Positions 44,840 through 54,494 of a stretch of DNA of 64,000 bases are shown here, piece by piece; position 1 is the stretch's first letter, and the number at the start of each line of letters is the position of its first letter. The notes beneath the pieces were generated by a model, which saw only the letters and a program-made list of their open reading frames with translations, ran no database searches and had not been told where the DNA came from. Source of the stretch: Brevundimonas lenta (GTDB lineage: Bacteria; Pseudomonadota; Alphaproteobacteria; Caulobacterales; Caulobacteraceae); assembly GCF_014196335.1 (NCBI RefSeq), contig NZ_JACIDM010000001.1, positions 1,404,195-1,468,194 on the forward strand. The letters are read 5' to 3'. The position numbers were made by a program, and so were the translations under genes.

Positions 44840-45223
44840 ATGACACGTTTCCTGATCGTTGCAGCAGGCGGCGCCCTCGGGGCGATGGCGCGCTACGGGC
44901 TGGGCCGGGTGCTGCCCGCGACCGGCTGGCCGTGGCCGACGCTGACGGCCAATGTCGCCGGGGGTCTGCTGATGGGTTTGCTGGCCGGCTGGCTGGCCTT
45001 CCGCGGCGGCGCGCAGTCCGAGACCATCCGCCTGTTCGCCGCCGTCGGCGTGCTCGGCGGCTTCACCACCTTCTCGGCCTTCTCGCTGGAAACCGTCCAG
45101 TTGATCGAGCGCCGCCAATTCGCCATGGCGTCCGGCTATGTCGCCGCCTCGGTGGTCCTGTCGATCGCCGCACTCTTCCTCGGCCTGATGGTCGCCCGCC
45201 GCGCCTTCGGAGCCGCCCTTTGA
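44840..45223 (+). CDS. crcB: Fluoride ion channel CrcB/FluC
   Basis: 127 residues with four membrane segments. It works as a dual-topology homodimer exporting fluoride. GALGAMARYGLGR near residues 11-23 and GGFTTFSAFSLE near 73-84 (Phe box and the Thr/Ser lining the pore) are diagnostic. No fluoride riboswitch was recognised in the 47 bases upstream. Its stop TGA overlaps the TTG start of the next gene, so both are translationally coupled. Confidence 0.95.
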   Translation: MTRFLIVAAGGALGAMARYGLGRVLPATGWPWPTLTANVAGGLLMGLLAGWLAFRGGAQSETIRLFAAVGVLGGFTTFSAFSLETVQLIERRQFAMASGYVAASVVLSIAALFLGLMVARRAFGAAL

Positions 45224-46266
45224 CCGACGAAACCCCCGACGCTCCCGCCGACGCCCCCCAGGATGCGCCCAAGCGCGAGGTCCTGACGATCTATGTCGCC
45301 GAGGCCGAGGATGGCATCCGCCTCGACCGCTGGTTCCGCCGGCGCTGGCCGCACCTGTCCAACATCCAGGTGCAGAAGATGGCCCGCAGCGGCCAGATCC
45401 GCGTCGACGGCGCCCGCATCAAGCCGGAAGGCCGCCTGACCGCCGGGGCCGCCGTGCGCGTCCCGCCCATCCCCGACGACACCTCGCGTCAGGCGGGCGA
45501 CGCCCACACCCTGTCGGAACAGGACATCCGCTTCATCAAGTCGCTCGTCATCTACGAGGACGACATGGTCATCGCCATCAACAAGCCCCACGGCCTGGCC
45601 GTCCAGGGCGGCACCAAGACCAGCCGCCACGTCGACCGTCTGCTGGGCGCCTGGGGCGAGGGCATGGACCGCCCGCGGCTGGTGCACCGCCTCGACCGCG
45701 ACACCTCCGGCGTCCTGCTGCTCGGCAAGGGCCCCGAGGCCGCCAAGCGGCTCGCCGGCGCCTTCGCCCGTCGTCAGGCCAAGAAGACCTACTGGGCCAT
45801 CGTCATCGGCAACCCGAAGCCGTCCGCCGGTCAGATCGACATGCCGCTGAAGAAGACCGGCATCAACGACTTCGAGATGATGCGCCCGGCCGATCGCAAG
45901 GACCCGCGCGCCGAGCCGGCCGAAACCGCCTTCGCCACCATCAGCCGCGCCGCCCACCGCGCCGCCTGGATGGCGCTGCGCCCCTTCACCGGTCGCACCC
46001 ACCAGCTGCGCGCCCACATGGCCGGCATCGGCCACCCGATCCTCGGTGATCCGAAGTACGGCGACGAGAAGTCGAAGGAACTGTCGGGCATCCTGAAGCT
46101 GCAGCTCCACGCCCGCAGCATCGAACTGGAGCATCCGCGCGGCGGCATGCTGAAGGTCGTCGCCCCCCTCAGCCCCGAAATGAAGACCGGCTTCGCCCAC
46201 TTCGGCTTCGAGGAGAGCGAAGGCAACGAAAGCGATCCGTTCGAGGGCGTGAAGCGCCAGCGATGA
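45220..46266 (+). CDS. RluC/RluD-type 23S rRNA pseudouridine synthase
   Basis: 348 residues. A 20-residue acidic, Ala/Pro-rich lead, an S4 domain (about 30-90: RLDRWFRRRWPHLSNIQVQK), then the catalytic domain with RLVHRLDRDTSGVLLLGK (nucleophilic Asp) and FTGRTHQLRAHMAGIGHPIL. S4 plus RluA domain and the length fit RluC (positions 955, 2504, 2580 in E. coli numbering) better than RluD, but this is not certain. The start is TTG at 45220, overlapping the crcB stop (TTGA), and the frame has no nearby ATG. Confidence 0.88.
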   Translation: MTDETPDAPADAPQDAPKREVLTIYVAEAEDGIRLDRWFRRRWPHLSNIQVQKMARSGQIRVDGARIKPEGRLTAGAAVRVPPIPDDTSRQAGDAHTLSEQDIRFIKSLVIYEDDMVIAINKPHGLAVQGGTKTSRHVDRLLGAWGEGMDRPRLVHRLDRDTSGVLLLGKGPEAAKRLAGAFARRQAKKTYWAIVIGNPKPSAGQIDMPLKKTGINDFEMMRPADRKDPRAEPAETAFATISRAAHRAAWMALRPFTGRTHQLRAHMAGIGHPILGDPKYGDEKSKELSGILKLQLHARSIELEHPRGGMLKVVAPLSPEMKTGFAHFGFEESEGNESDPFEGVKRQR

Positions 46267-46277
46267 GTTTTCAATCT

Positions 46278-46309
46278 TCCGCTCATCCCCGCGAAAGCGG
46301 GGACCCAGT
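46278..46309 (+). repeat. Palindromic repeat, left copy of an inverted pair without a gene
   Basis: 32 bases containing the palindrome CCCCGC-GAAA-GCGGGG; the exact reverse complement is at 46379-46410. The 69-base spacer has no gene. Confidence 0.88.
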
Positions 46310-46378
46310 TCTTTGGGTGATCGGTTCTTCCTGTGGCTCGCGGACCTTGATCCCGTCCGCCGCCGCTCCAACAAAAGC

Positions 46379-46410
46379 ACTGGGTCCCCGCTTTCGCGGG
46401 GATGAGCGGA
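46379..46410 (-). repeat. Palindromic repeat, right copy of the inverted pair
   Basis: The exact reverse complement of 46278-46309 (32 of 32 bases). It ends 10 bases before the HAD gene start, so it could serve as terminator of the synthase gene or affect HAD translation. Confidence 0.88.
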
Positions 46411-46420
46411 GTTTAGTGGC

Positions 46421-47095
46421 TTGAGACCCCTCGCAGTTTTCGACATCGACGGCACCCTCGTCGACAGCCGGACGTCGATCCACCGCGCCTGCGTCGACGC
46501 CGCCCGGGCCCTGGGTCTGCCCGAGCCGGAGTATGATCGCGTCCGCATGATCGTGGGCCTGAGCCTCCACAAGGCCTTGCACACGCTCGAACCCCAGCTG
46601 ACCGACGCCGAACTGGCCGACTTCGTCGCCGCCTTCCAGGCTTCGTTCCGCCGCCTGTACGAGTCCGGTCACGAGGAGCCGCTGTATCCCGAGGCCATGT
46701 CCACCCTGCGCCGCCTGCACCGCGACGGCTGGCGTCTGGCGCTCGCCACCGGCCAGAACCGCCGCGGCGTCGCCCGCAATCTGGCCCGCGAGGGCTGGGC
46801 CGACCTGTTCATCTCCAGCCACTGCGCCGAGGACGGCCCCGGCAAGCCGGACCCCGCCATGCTCCTCGCCGCCATGGCCGCCTGCGATTCCGAGCCCGCC
46901 CGCACGGTCATGATCGGCGACACCGCCCACGACGCCCTGATGGCCGTCAACGCGGGCGTGCATCCACTTGGCGTCTCATGGGGTTTCCATACCGCCGAGG
47001 AACAACGCGCCGCCGGGGCCCGTCACGTCGCTACCACCTTCGGCGAACTCAGCGTCGTGCTGGACGGCTTCGCCGCCCGCGCCCGCGCCGCCTGA
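46421..47095 (+). CDS. HAD-family hydrolase (phosphoglycolate phosphatase-like)
   Basis: 224 residues. HAD motif I VFDIDGTLVDSR (nucleophile Asp 8), motif II around LALATGQNR, motif III near HCAEDGPGKPDPAM (Lys) and motif IV MIGDTAHDALMAVNAG. The alpha-helical C1 cap lies between residues 15 and 85. It resembles Gph/PpaX-type phosphatases; substrate not determined. The start is TTG (46421), because no ATG or GTG is available in frame before the DIDGT motif. It lies 10 bases after a palindromic repeat and 13 before the ATP12 gene. Confidence 0.87.
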   Translation: MRPLAVFDIDGTLVDSRTSIHRACVDAARALGLPEPEYDRVRMIVGLSLHKALHTLEPQLTDAELADFVAAFQASFRRLYESGHEEPLYPEAMSTLRRLHRDGWRLALATGQNRRGVARNLAREGWADLFISSHCAEDGPGKPDPAMLLAAMAACDSEPARTVMIGDTAHDALMAVNAGVHPLGVSWGFHTAEEQRAAGARHVATTFGELSVVLDGFAARARAA

Positions 47096-47108
47096 CCGGG
47101 AGAGTCCC

Positions 47109-47870
47109 ATGAGCCACATCCCCCCGCTCGATCCCAACGTCGCCGCCCGCAAGGGCTTCCGCGAGTCCGAGGAGCGCCTCAAACGCTTCTGGAAGGCCGT
47201 CGACGTCGCTGAAGGGCAGGGGGGCTGGACGGTTCAGCTGGACGGCCGCGCGCCGAAGACCCCGGCCCACGCGCCCCTGACCCTGCCGACCGAAGCCGCC
47301 GCCCGCCTCGTCGCCGACGAATGGGCCGCCCAGGGCGAGTTCATCGATCCGGCGACCATGCCCGCCACCCGTCTGGCCTCGACCGCCATCGACCGCGTCA
47401 GCCAGGCCCGCGAGGCGGTCGCCGACGAAATCGCCGCCTACGCCGGCTCGGACGCCATCTGCTACTACGCCGACGCCCCCGGCAGCCTGGTCGAGATGCA
47501 GGCCCGCGGCTGGGAGCCGTGGCGCGAATGGGCCGACGACGTGCTGGGCGTGAAGCTCGATCCGGCCACGGGCGTCATCCACCACGCCCAGGACCCCGCC
47601 GCCATCGCCCGCGTCCGCGAGCTGGCGCTCGAGCTGGACGACTTCACCCTGACCGGCCTGGCCATGTCCGTTCCCCTGTTCGGCTCTGCCGTCCTCGGCC
47701 TGGCCCTGCAGCGCGGCGACCTGACCGGAGAGGCCGCCTTCGACCTGTCCCGCCTCGACGAGCATTTCCAGGAAAGCCAGTGGGGCGTCGACGAGGAGAA
47801 CGCGGCCCGCACCGCCCTCCGCCGCGCCGAGGCGGACATCCTCGACCGGTGGTTCCGGGCGCTGGCCTGA
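47109..47870 (+). CDS. ATP12 family chaperone
   Basis: 253 residues. It is the bacterial homologue of mitochondrial Atp12, an assembly chaperone for the alpha subunit of F1-ATPase, typical of alphaproteobacteria. Diagnostic segments are ARKGFRESEERLKRFWKAV near 12-30, VQLDGRAPKTPAHAPLTLPT and DAICYYADAPGSLVEMQARG, with CYYAD the key family motif. GGGAGAG precedes the ATG. It follows the HAD gene by 13 bases and is probably co-transcribed with it. Confidence 0.9.
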   Translation: MSHIPPLDPNVAARKGFRESEERLKRFWKAVDVAEGQGGWTVQLDGRAPKTPAHAPLTLPTEAAARLVADEWAAQGEFIDPATMPATRLASTAIDRVSQAREAVADEIAAYAGSDAICYYADAPGSLVEMQARGWEPWREWADDVLGVKLDPATGVIHHAQDPAAIARVRELALELDDFTLTGLAMSVPLFGSAVLGLALQRGDLTGEAAFDLSRLDEHFQESQWGVDEENAARTALRRAEADILDRWFRALA

Positions 47871-47874
47871 CCTT

Positions 47875-47909
47875 GTCATCCCGGACGGCGCGCAGCGGCG
47901 ATCCGGGAC
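47875..47909 (+). repeat. Single palindromic repeat unit
   Basis: GTCATCCCGGA...TCCGGGAC forms a 7-base-pair stem with a 16-base interior. It is a single unit right after the ATP12 stop, possibly serving as terminator. It is of the GTCATCCCGG-type seen widely in alphaproteobacteria. Confidence 0.55.
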
Positions 47910-47987
47910 GCTCGCCTCCTTCGACATCCGCTGATATTTATTCCGCCGTTACGGCCGGGGAGGGCTGGTAGCGAGGGGAGGTAAGGC

Positions 47988-49775
47988 ATGCGGACGATCC
48001 TCAGCGGGGGCGCGGCCCTGGTCATGGGCGCTTTGATCTCCACCTCGGCCGGCGTGCCGCCGACGTCGGGCGAGACCGTTCCGTCCGACATGCTGGACCC
48101 GCTGGACCCGGTTCAGCAGGCGCGCGCCATGTGCGGCACGGGCAAGGCCGGGCGTGAGGCGCTGATGAGCCGCCTGCTGGCCGCATCCGCCGCCGTCGGC
48201 CCGCTGAAGCGCTCCGACGGAACCATCGCCCTCTATCCCGACCTGACGGAGCTCAACTTCCCGGTTAGCACCTCCAGCGACCAGGCCCGGCTCTATTTCC
48301 GCCAGGGCGTGATGCTCAGCTATGGCTTCAACCACGCCGGGGCCGTGCGCTCGTTCCGCGAGGCCCAGCGCCTCGATCCGGGCTGCGCCATGTGCTGGTG
48401 GGGCGAGGCCGTCGCGCTCGGGCCCAACATCAACGCCCCCATGGACGACCGCGACCGCGGCGCCGCCCTGGCGGCGCTGGGCAAGGCCGTGGCCCTGAAG
48501 GATCGCGCCACCCCGGTCGAACGGGCCCTGATCGAGGCCGCGGCCGTGCGCTATTCCGCCGACCCCGCCGCCGACCGGGCCGCCCTGGACGGCGCCTACG
48601 CCGACGCCATGCTGGCCGTCGCCGCGCGCTTCCCGGATCACGACGACGTCGCCGTGTTGGCGGCGGAGGCGGCGATGAACACCACGCCGTGGAACTACTG
48701 GGAGGCCGACAAGCGCACCTCCATCGGCCGCAGCGGCGAGGCCATCCGCCTGGTCGAGAAGGTGTTGGCCCGCAATCCCGGCCACCCCCAGGCGGCGCAC
48801 CTCTACATCCACCTGCTCGAGGCCAGCGATCCGGCGCGGGCCGAAGCCGCCGCCGACCGGCTGGCGACCCTGCCGTCCACGGCCGGCCACCTGGTGCACA
48901 TGCCCAGCCACATCTACATGGTGCGCGGCCGCTATGCGGACTCCATCCGCGGCAACATCGCCGCCGCCCGCGCCGACGAGGCGTGGATCCGCGCCTCCAA
49001 CGACCAGGGCCTGGTCCGCTACGGCTACTATCCGCACAACGTCCACTTCATCGTCGCCTCGGCCCAGATGGCCGGCGACATGACCACGGCGATCGACGAG
49101 GCGAAGCGCCTGCGCACCCTCATGGACCCGGATACTTCGGCCAAGATCGCCTGGATCCAGGCCATCGACGCCGCGCCCTACCTCGCCATGGCCCAGTTCG
49201 CCGCGCCCGACGACATCCTCGCCATGCCTGAGGCCGATCCGCGTCTGCCCTATGCGAAGGCCATGCGCCTGTACGCCCGCGCCGCGGCCCATGCGCAGAA
49301 GCGCGACCGCGCCGCCTTCGACGCCACCATCGCCGAGCTCTCGGCCCTGCGCCAGTCGGACGCCTTCGCCGACATGATCGCCCAGGGCGTGCCCACGCCG
49401 GTCCTGCTGGAACTGGCCGAAGAGGCCGCGCGCGGTCGCCTGGCCTGGTACGAAGGCCGCTACGAGGACGCCGTCCGCCACTACCGCGCCGCCGCCACGC
49501 TCGAGACCGGCATCCCCTATATGGAGCCGTCCTGGTGGTACTATCCGGTCAGCCAGTCGCTGGGCGCGGCCCTGCTGCGCGCCGGCCGCCCGGACGAGGC
49601 CAGCCAGGCCTTCCGCCAGGCCCTGATCCAGACTCCCAACAACGGCTGGGCCCTGTACGGTCTGGCCGAGAGCGAGGCAGCCCAGGGCCACACCGCCGAA
49701 GCCACCGCCGCCCGCCGCGCCCTCGACCAGGCCTGGCTCGGCAATCCGGCCTGGCTGAAGCTGGAGCGGCTATAG
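47988..49775 (+). CDS. TPR-repeat protein, predicted exported
   Basis: 595 residues. Residues 1-21 look like a signal peptide (ILSGGAALVMGALISTSAG). Conserved CAMCWWGEAVALGPNINAPM near 130-149 with a C-x-x-C pair. TPR-like helices continue through the protein (AIRLVEKVLARNPGHPQAAH, AVRHYRAAATLETG, ASQAFRQALIQTPNNGWALY). HMPSHIYMVRGRYADSI near 304-320 is a conserved block with two His. Homologues are common in proteobacteria without a known role. The His and Cys blocks could bind metal. Single-gene unit. Confidence 0.75.
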   Translation: MRTILSGGAALVMGALISTSAGVPPTSGETVPSDMLDPLDPVQQARAMCGTGKAGREALMSRLLAASAAVGPLKRSDGTIALYPDLTELNFPVSTSSDQARLYFRQGVMLSYGFNHAGAVRSFREAQRLDPGCAMCWWGEAVALGPNINAPMDDRDRGAALAALGKAVALKDRATPVERALIEAAAVRYSADPAADRAALDGAYADAMLAVAARFPDHDDVAVLAAEAAMNTTPWNYWEADKRTSIGRSGEAIRLVEKVLARNPGHPQAAHLYIHLLEASDPARAEAAADRLATLPSTAGHLVHMPSHIYMVRGRYADSIRGNIAAARADEAWIRASNDQGLVRYGYYPHNVHFIVASAQMAGDMTTAIDEAKRLRTLMDPDTSAKIAWIQAIDAAPYLAMAQFAAPDDILAMPEADPRLPYAKAMRLYARAAAHAQKRDRAAFDATIAELSALRQSDAFADMIAQGVPTPVLLELAEEAARGRLAWYEGRYEDAVRHYRAAATLETGIPYMEPSWWYYPVSQSLGAALLRAGRPDEASQAFRQALIQTPNNGWALYGLAESEAAQGHTAEATAARRALDQAWLGNPAWLKLERL

Positions 49776-49841
49776 GGGAGGGCTTGCCGCGCCCTACGGC
49801 CCGCCCTAATCGAATGCCGTTGAGTGTCGCGGGGGGCGTGC

Positions 49842-50465
49842 GTGAAATCGGTTCTGTTCGGGGCGAGCCTGCTGGCCGCCGCCCTTTGCGCATCCAGCGC
49901 GGTGGCGTTGGCGTTCCAGGACCCGTCTGGCTACGCGACGCCGGAGGAAGCCTTGCGGGACGCGCCCGACGTGCAGGAGCGCTGTCTCTATCGGGCAGGA
50001 GCCAATCAGTGCCAGCTGGCCGTGTACGCCCGCGACGGGTCTGAAACGCCGCGTTGGCTCTCCGCCTGGGCGGAGCCGGGCGCCGAATTTGCGTGTGTCG
50101 ACCGCGCGACAGCCGACACCCGCGTGGCCTGCGATGCGCCGGACGCCGTGCGGGTGATCGTCTGGGAGACCGGCTCCGACAACTACCTCACCCCCGCCGA
50201 AGGACTGCGCCATCCGCCGCTGGCTCCGTCGGCCTGCCTCGACCAGTCCGGCCGCAACATCTGCACCCTCGCCTTCATCGTCGAGATCGACGACACCGAC
50301 ACGCTTCTCTGGCGGCCCTTCTGGGCGACAGCGGACCGTGAACTGATCTGCGTCGAGCCCGTCACCTATCCTGAACCCGTAAGCTGCGATGCGCCCGGCG
50401 CGGTCCACTATGAGATCCCGCGTCTGCGTATCCGGACGCCGATCCTCCTGAAGCCGGCGGCGTAG
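49842..50465 (+). CDS. Secreted protein of unknown function
   Basis: 207 residues from the GTG at 49842 (start chosen because it gives a compact signal peptide, KSVLFGASLLAAALCASS, with a GGGGGG ribosome binding site; a GTG at 49824 is an alternative). The mature part has six Cys in a duplicated arrangement (ERCLYRAG, NQCQLAV, FACVDR, ACDAPDAV; SACLDQSGR, NICTLAF, LICVEP, SCDAPGAV), i.e. two related modules of about 85 residues. Probably disulfide-bonded and periplasmic. No family recognised. Confidence 0.65.
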   Translation: MKSVLFGASLLAAALCASSAVALAFQDPSGYATPEEALRDAPDVQERCLYRAGANQCQLAVYARDGSETPRWLSAWAEPGAEFACVDRATADTRVACDAPDAVRVIVWETGSDNYLTPAEGLRHPPLAPSACLDQSGRNICTLAFIVEIDDTDTLLWRPFWATADRELICVEPVTYPEPVSCDAPGAVHYEIPRLRIRTPILLKPAA

Positions 50466-50512
50466 GTTCGGCGCACACCCCGCCTGCCGCCCCGCCGCTT
50501 GCCTCCGCCTTC

Positions 50513-50544
50513 GGGTCTCCTTAAGCCAGCGCTCAAGGAGACCC
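50513..50544 (+). promoter_or_regulatory. Hairpin that pairs with the pccB ribosome binding site
   Basis: GGGTCTCCTT (50513-50522) is the exact reverse complement of AAGGAGACCC (50535-50544). The second arm contains the AAGGAG Shine-Dalgarno sequence 4 bases before the ATG at 50549. The 12-base loop is AAGCCAGCGCTC. Folding would occlude the ribosome binding site. Confidence 0.6.
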
Positions 50545-50548
50545 GACC

Positions 50549-52081
<1,533 letters not shown>

Positions 52082-52087
52082 GCTCGA

Positions 52088-52139
52088 ACCCTTCTCCCCT
52101 TGCGGGAGAAGGTGGCCCGCGTAGCGGGTCGGATGAGGG
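52088..52139 (+). repeat. Palindromic repeat, left copy, second DUF559 module
   Basis: 52 bases: the stem CTTCTCCC/GGGAGAAG and a second hairpin CCCGC/GCGGG, followed by GGATGAGGG. Inverted partner at 52565-52618. It starts 7 bases after the pccB stop and could terminate it. Confidence 0.88.
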
Positions 52140-52199
52140 CTCTCTCGGTCAGATTGCAATCGCTTCCATGCTGCTCGTATAGCGCGCTAGGCTCGCGCC

Positions 52200-52550
52200 A
52201 TGGATCACTGGCTCCACGACCGGGCGAAGGAGATGCGGCGCGAACCCGCGCTCTATGAGCGACGTCTCTGGAAACTTCTCCGCGACCGGCGACTCGAAGG
52301 CCTGAAGTTCCGCCGACAGGTCGTCATCGGCCGCTACATCGTTGACTTCGCCTGCCTCCGCCATCGGCTCATCGTCGAGGCTGACGGGCCGCATCACGAC
52401 GAGCGAGCCGAAGATGCCGCGCGCGACGAATGGCTTCGCGGCCAGAACTTCCGCGTCCTGCGTTTCCCGAACCAGCAAATCGAATCCAGGGGCCATGAGG
52501 TGATCATGGCCATCATTGAAGCGGCGCACGCACGGGCGGCGAAGGACTGA
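52200..52550 (+). CDS. DUF559 (Vsr-like endonuclease fold) protein, second copy
   Basis: 116 residues. Domain positions match the gene at 41334: AKEMRREPALYERRLWKLLR, LKFRRQVVIGRYIVDFACL, LIVEADGPHHDERAEDA and FRVLRFPNQQIESRG. It lacks the Pro-rich tail of the first copy; its stop lies 14 bases before the right-hand repeat. The active-site-like DF-x-C...VE-x-DG is intact. A nuclease function is inferred from the fold only. The gene is flanked by inverted repeats of a family unrelated to those around the first copy. Confidence 0.85.
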   Translation: MDHWLHDRAKEMRREPALYERRLWKLLRDRRLEGLKFRRQVVIGRYIVDFACLRHRLIVEADGPHHDERAEDAARDEWLRGQNFRVLRFPNQQIESRGHEVIMAIIEAAHARAAKD

Positions 52551-52564
52551 CGCGCCGGCGCGAC

Positions 52565-52618
52565 CCCTCATCCGACCTCGCTCCGCTCGGCCACCTTCTC
52601 CCGCAAGGGGAGAAGGGT
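52565..52618 (-). repeat. Palindromic repeat, right copy, second DUF559 module
   Basis: 54 bases, inverted relative to 52088-52139. The outer 30 bases are identical in the two copies (ACCCTTCTCCCCTTGCGGGA onward). The second hairpin differs (CCGAGCGGAGCGAGG against CCCGCGTAGCGGG) although it pairs internally in both. Confidence 0.88.
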
Positions 52619-52630
52619 AGGATAGGCGGA

Positions 52631-52949
52631 ATGACCAACGTCCTCTTCATCTGCTCCGCCAACCGCCTGCGCTCGCCCACGGCCGAGCAGGTGTCGTTGG
52701 CCGGGCGTCGAGACCGCCTCGGCCGGGCTGAACCATGACGCCGAGGAGGCCGTCACCACCGAGCTGGTTGAATGGGCCGACCTCATTTTCGTCATGGAGC
52801 GCGCCCACCGCTCGAAGCTGCAACAGCGCTTCCGCGCCGGCCTGAAGACCGCCCGCGTCATCTGCCTCGACATCCCCGACGACTACGCGTTCATGCAGCC
52901 CGAGTTGGTGGTCCTGCTGAAGAAGAAGGTCGGGCCGTTCCTCAAATAG
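52631..52949 (+). pseudogene. Frameshifted low-molecular-weight phosphatase-family gene
   Basis: Reading from ATG at 52631, the P-loop is complete (VLFICSANRLRSPTAEQV; CX5R with Cys 8, Arg 14), then the frame is lost and a TGA occurs at 52736. The rest of the protein continues in the next frame from about 52698 (WPGVETASAGLNHDAEEAV, LVEWADLIFVMERAHRSKL, ending VGPFLK) to a TAG at 52947. Between codon GTG (52691) and TGG (52698) only four bases remain where the family normally has about nine, so a 5-base deletion is the simplest cause. Full length would be about 107 residues. A sequencing error or genuine inactivation are both possible. Confidence 0.75.
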
Positions 52950-52967
52950 CGGTCGGAAGCGGATTGG

Positions 52968-53963
52968 TCAGAACGCTTCGGCCGTCAGCGCCTCGACCGT
53001 CGTGGCCAGCTCGAACCTCACGCCCTCCGGCGCATAGGTCAGTTCCGACGTCCCGCCGACATAGCCGCTCAACGCCCGCTGGATCATGCCGGAGCCGAAG
53101 CCCGTGCGCGTCGGCGGCTGCACCGGCGGTCCGCCGCTCTCGGTCCACGACAGGGTGAAGGCCGGGGCGTCGATCGACCAGTGCACCGCCACCCGGCCCC
53201 CGTCGGTCGACAGGGCGCCGTATTTGACCGCGTTGGTCGCCAGTTCGTGCAGCGCCAGCGACAGGGCCAGCGCGCAGCGGGAGCTCAGATCCACGTCCGG
53301 ACCGGCGAACGACGTCTGCGCCGCGCCGCCGTGGGCCCGTAAGGTCTGGGCGACGATGTCCCGCAGGGGCGCGCCGGTGCGGGTGGTCTGGGTCAGCACG
53401 TCCTGCGCCGCCGCCAGCGTCGCCAGCCGGTCCATCAGGGCCGTCTTCAGCTCGGCCGGTTCGCCGCCGCTGCGGAAGGTCTGGCTGGCGATGGCCTGGA
53501 CCATGGCCAGCATGTTCTTCATGCGGTGGTTCAGCTCCAGCGCCAGCAGACGCTGCTGCTCCTCGGCCCGCTTCAGTTCGGTGATGTCGCGCGACACCGA
53601 CAGCAGCCGCGCCGGGCGGCCGTCCGGCCCCGGGATCGGCGTCACCTGCACGTCCCACCAGCGCGGATTGCCCATGGCGGTGTTGGCCGGCCCCTGGAAG
53701 CGGTAGTTCCGCCCCTCGCGCGCCGCCAGAATCGCGGCCTTCGCGTCCGCATTGCTCGGACCGTCCCAGAACGACGGCCACGGACAGCCCCGCAGCTGGT
53801 TGAAGTCGCTGACCTCCATCACCCGCTTGCCGCCTTCGCTCATATAGGTTAGGGCGCCGTCGAGGCTCAGGATCTTGATGCAGTCGTTCGATGCCGCCAG
53901 CACGGACTGCACGAACGCCTCGTCTATGGCCTCGTCGGGAAGATCGCGCACGTCGGAGGCCAT
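52968..53963 (-). CDS. HWE-family sensor histidine kinase with PAS domain
   Basis: 331 residues. A PAS domain occupies about 15-130 (NDCIKILSLDGALTYMSEGG), ending in VSRDITELKRAEE. The HWE dimerisation domain has the phospho-acceptor His in ALELNHRMKNMLAMVQAIAS. The ATPase domain has HELATNAVKYGAL and the W-x-E of LSWTESGGPP. There is no transmembrane segment, so it is cytoplasmic and may sense light, redox or a ligand via PAS; no cysteine of a LOV domain was found in the GxNCRFLQ position. No response regulator gene adjoins it, so it is orphan. Confidence 0.9.
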   Translation of the reverse strand: MASDVRDLPDEAIDEAFVQSVLAASNDCIKILSLDGALTYMSEGGKRVMEVSDFNQLRGCPWPSFWDGPSNADAKAAILAAREGRNYRFQGPANTAMGNPRWWDVQVTPIPGPDGRPARLLSVSRDITELKRAEEQQRLLALELNHRMKNMLAMVQAIASQTFRSGGEPAELKTALMDRLATLAAAQDVLTQTTRTGAPLRDIVAQTLRAHGGAAQTSFAGPDVDLSSRCALALSLALHELATNAVKYGALSTDGGRVAVHWSIDAPAFTLSWTESGGPPVQPPTRTGFGSGMIQRALSGYVGGTSELTYAPEGVRFELATTVEALTAEAF

Positions 53964-54095
53964 GGGCCACCCTAGGGCCTGCCGCCTCCGCTGGCCACCC
54001 GGCGATCGGCCAGTCTTTGCAGCGGGTTAGGGGGAGGGGTGTCGTGTCGTTCGGCGGAGGATGACGAGGGGGGAAACTGTCGGCTAGGCTTGGCT

Positions 54096-54491
54096 ATGCC
54101 CGCCGATCCCTTCGCCGATGTCCTCCCCGAAAGCCCGCTCCGCGCCGCGCGTCGGGAGGACCACGCCCGCATCGCCCGCATGCTAGCGACGGCGCCCGAG
54201 GCCTGGTCCGACGAGGATGTCGACCTCGTCGCCTTCCGGGCCATAACGACCATCGGCGGCCTTGAAACGTTCAAATGGATCCTGCCGCACTTCCTCCGCC
54301 GCACCGCCGCCGCGCCCGACCGCTGGATGCTGGAGCCGGACATCCTGTCGGAGAAGCTGGATCATGCCGGTTTCGGCGCCTGGCCCGAGGCCCAGCGCGC
54401 CGCCGTCCTGGGTCTGCTGCGCAATGTCGTGGCCGTCGTGGCGGCCGGCGACGCCGGAACGCTTACCGCGTGGCTCGACGCCCGCGCCTGA
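54096..54491 (+). CDS. Protein of unknown function
   Basis: 131 residues, soluble. The central region WSDEDVDLVAFRAITTIGG leads to FKWILPHFLRRTA, and the rest is helical (AVLGLLRNVVAVVAAGD). It resembles small helical alphaproteobacterial proteins without an assigned function; I do not name a family. The ATG at 54096 was chosen over an earlier GTG-like frame start (54039) because that part is low-complexity. It is convergent with the membrane protein gene, 3 bases between the stops. Confidence 0.6.
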   Translation: MPADPFADVLPESPLRAARREDHARIARMLATAPEAWSDEDVDLVAFRAITTIGGLETFKWILPHFLRRTAAAPDRWMLEPDILSEKLDHAGFGAWPEAQRAAVLGLLRNVVAVVAAGDAGTLTAWLDARA

Positions 54492-54494
54492 AAC

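Noticed and set aside
52691..52700. Programmed ribosomal frameshift in the phosphatase gene
   Set aside because: No slippery heptamer or downstream pseudoknot is evident and bases appear to be missing relative to the family, so mutation or sequencing error is simpler.
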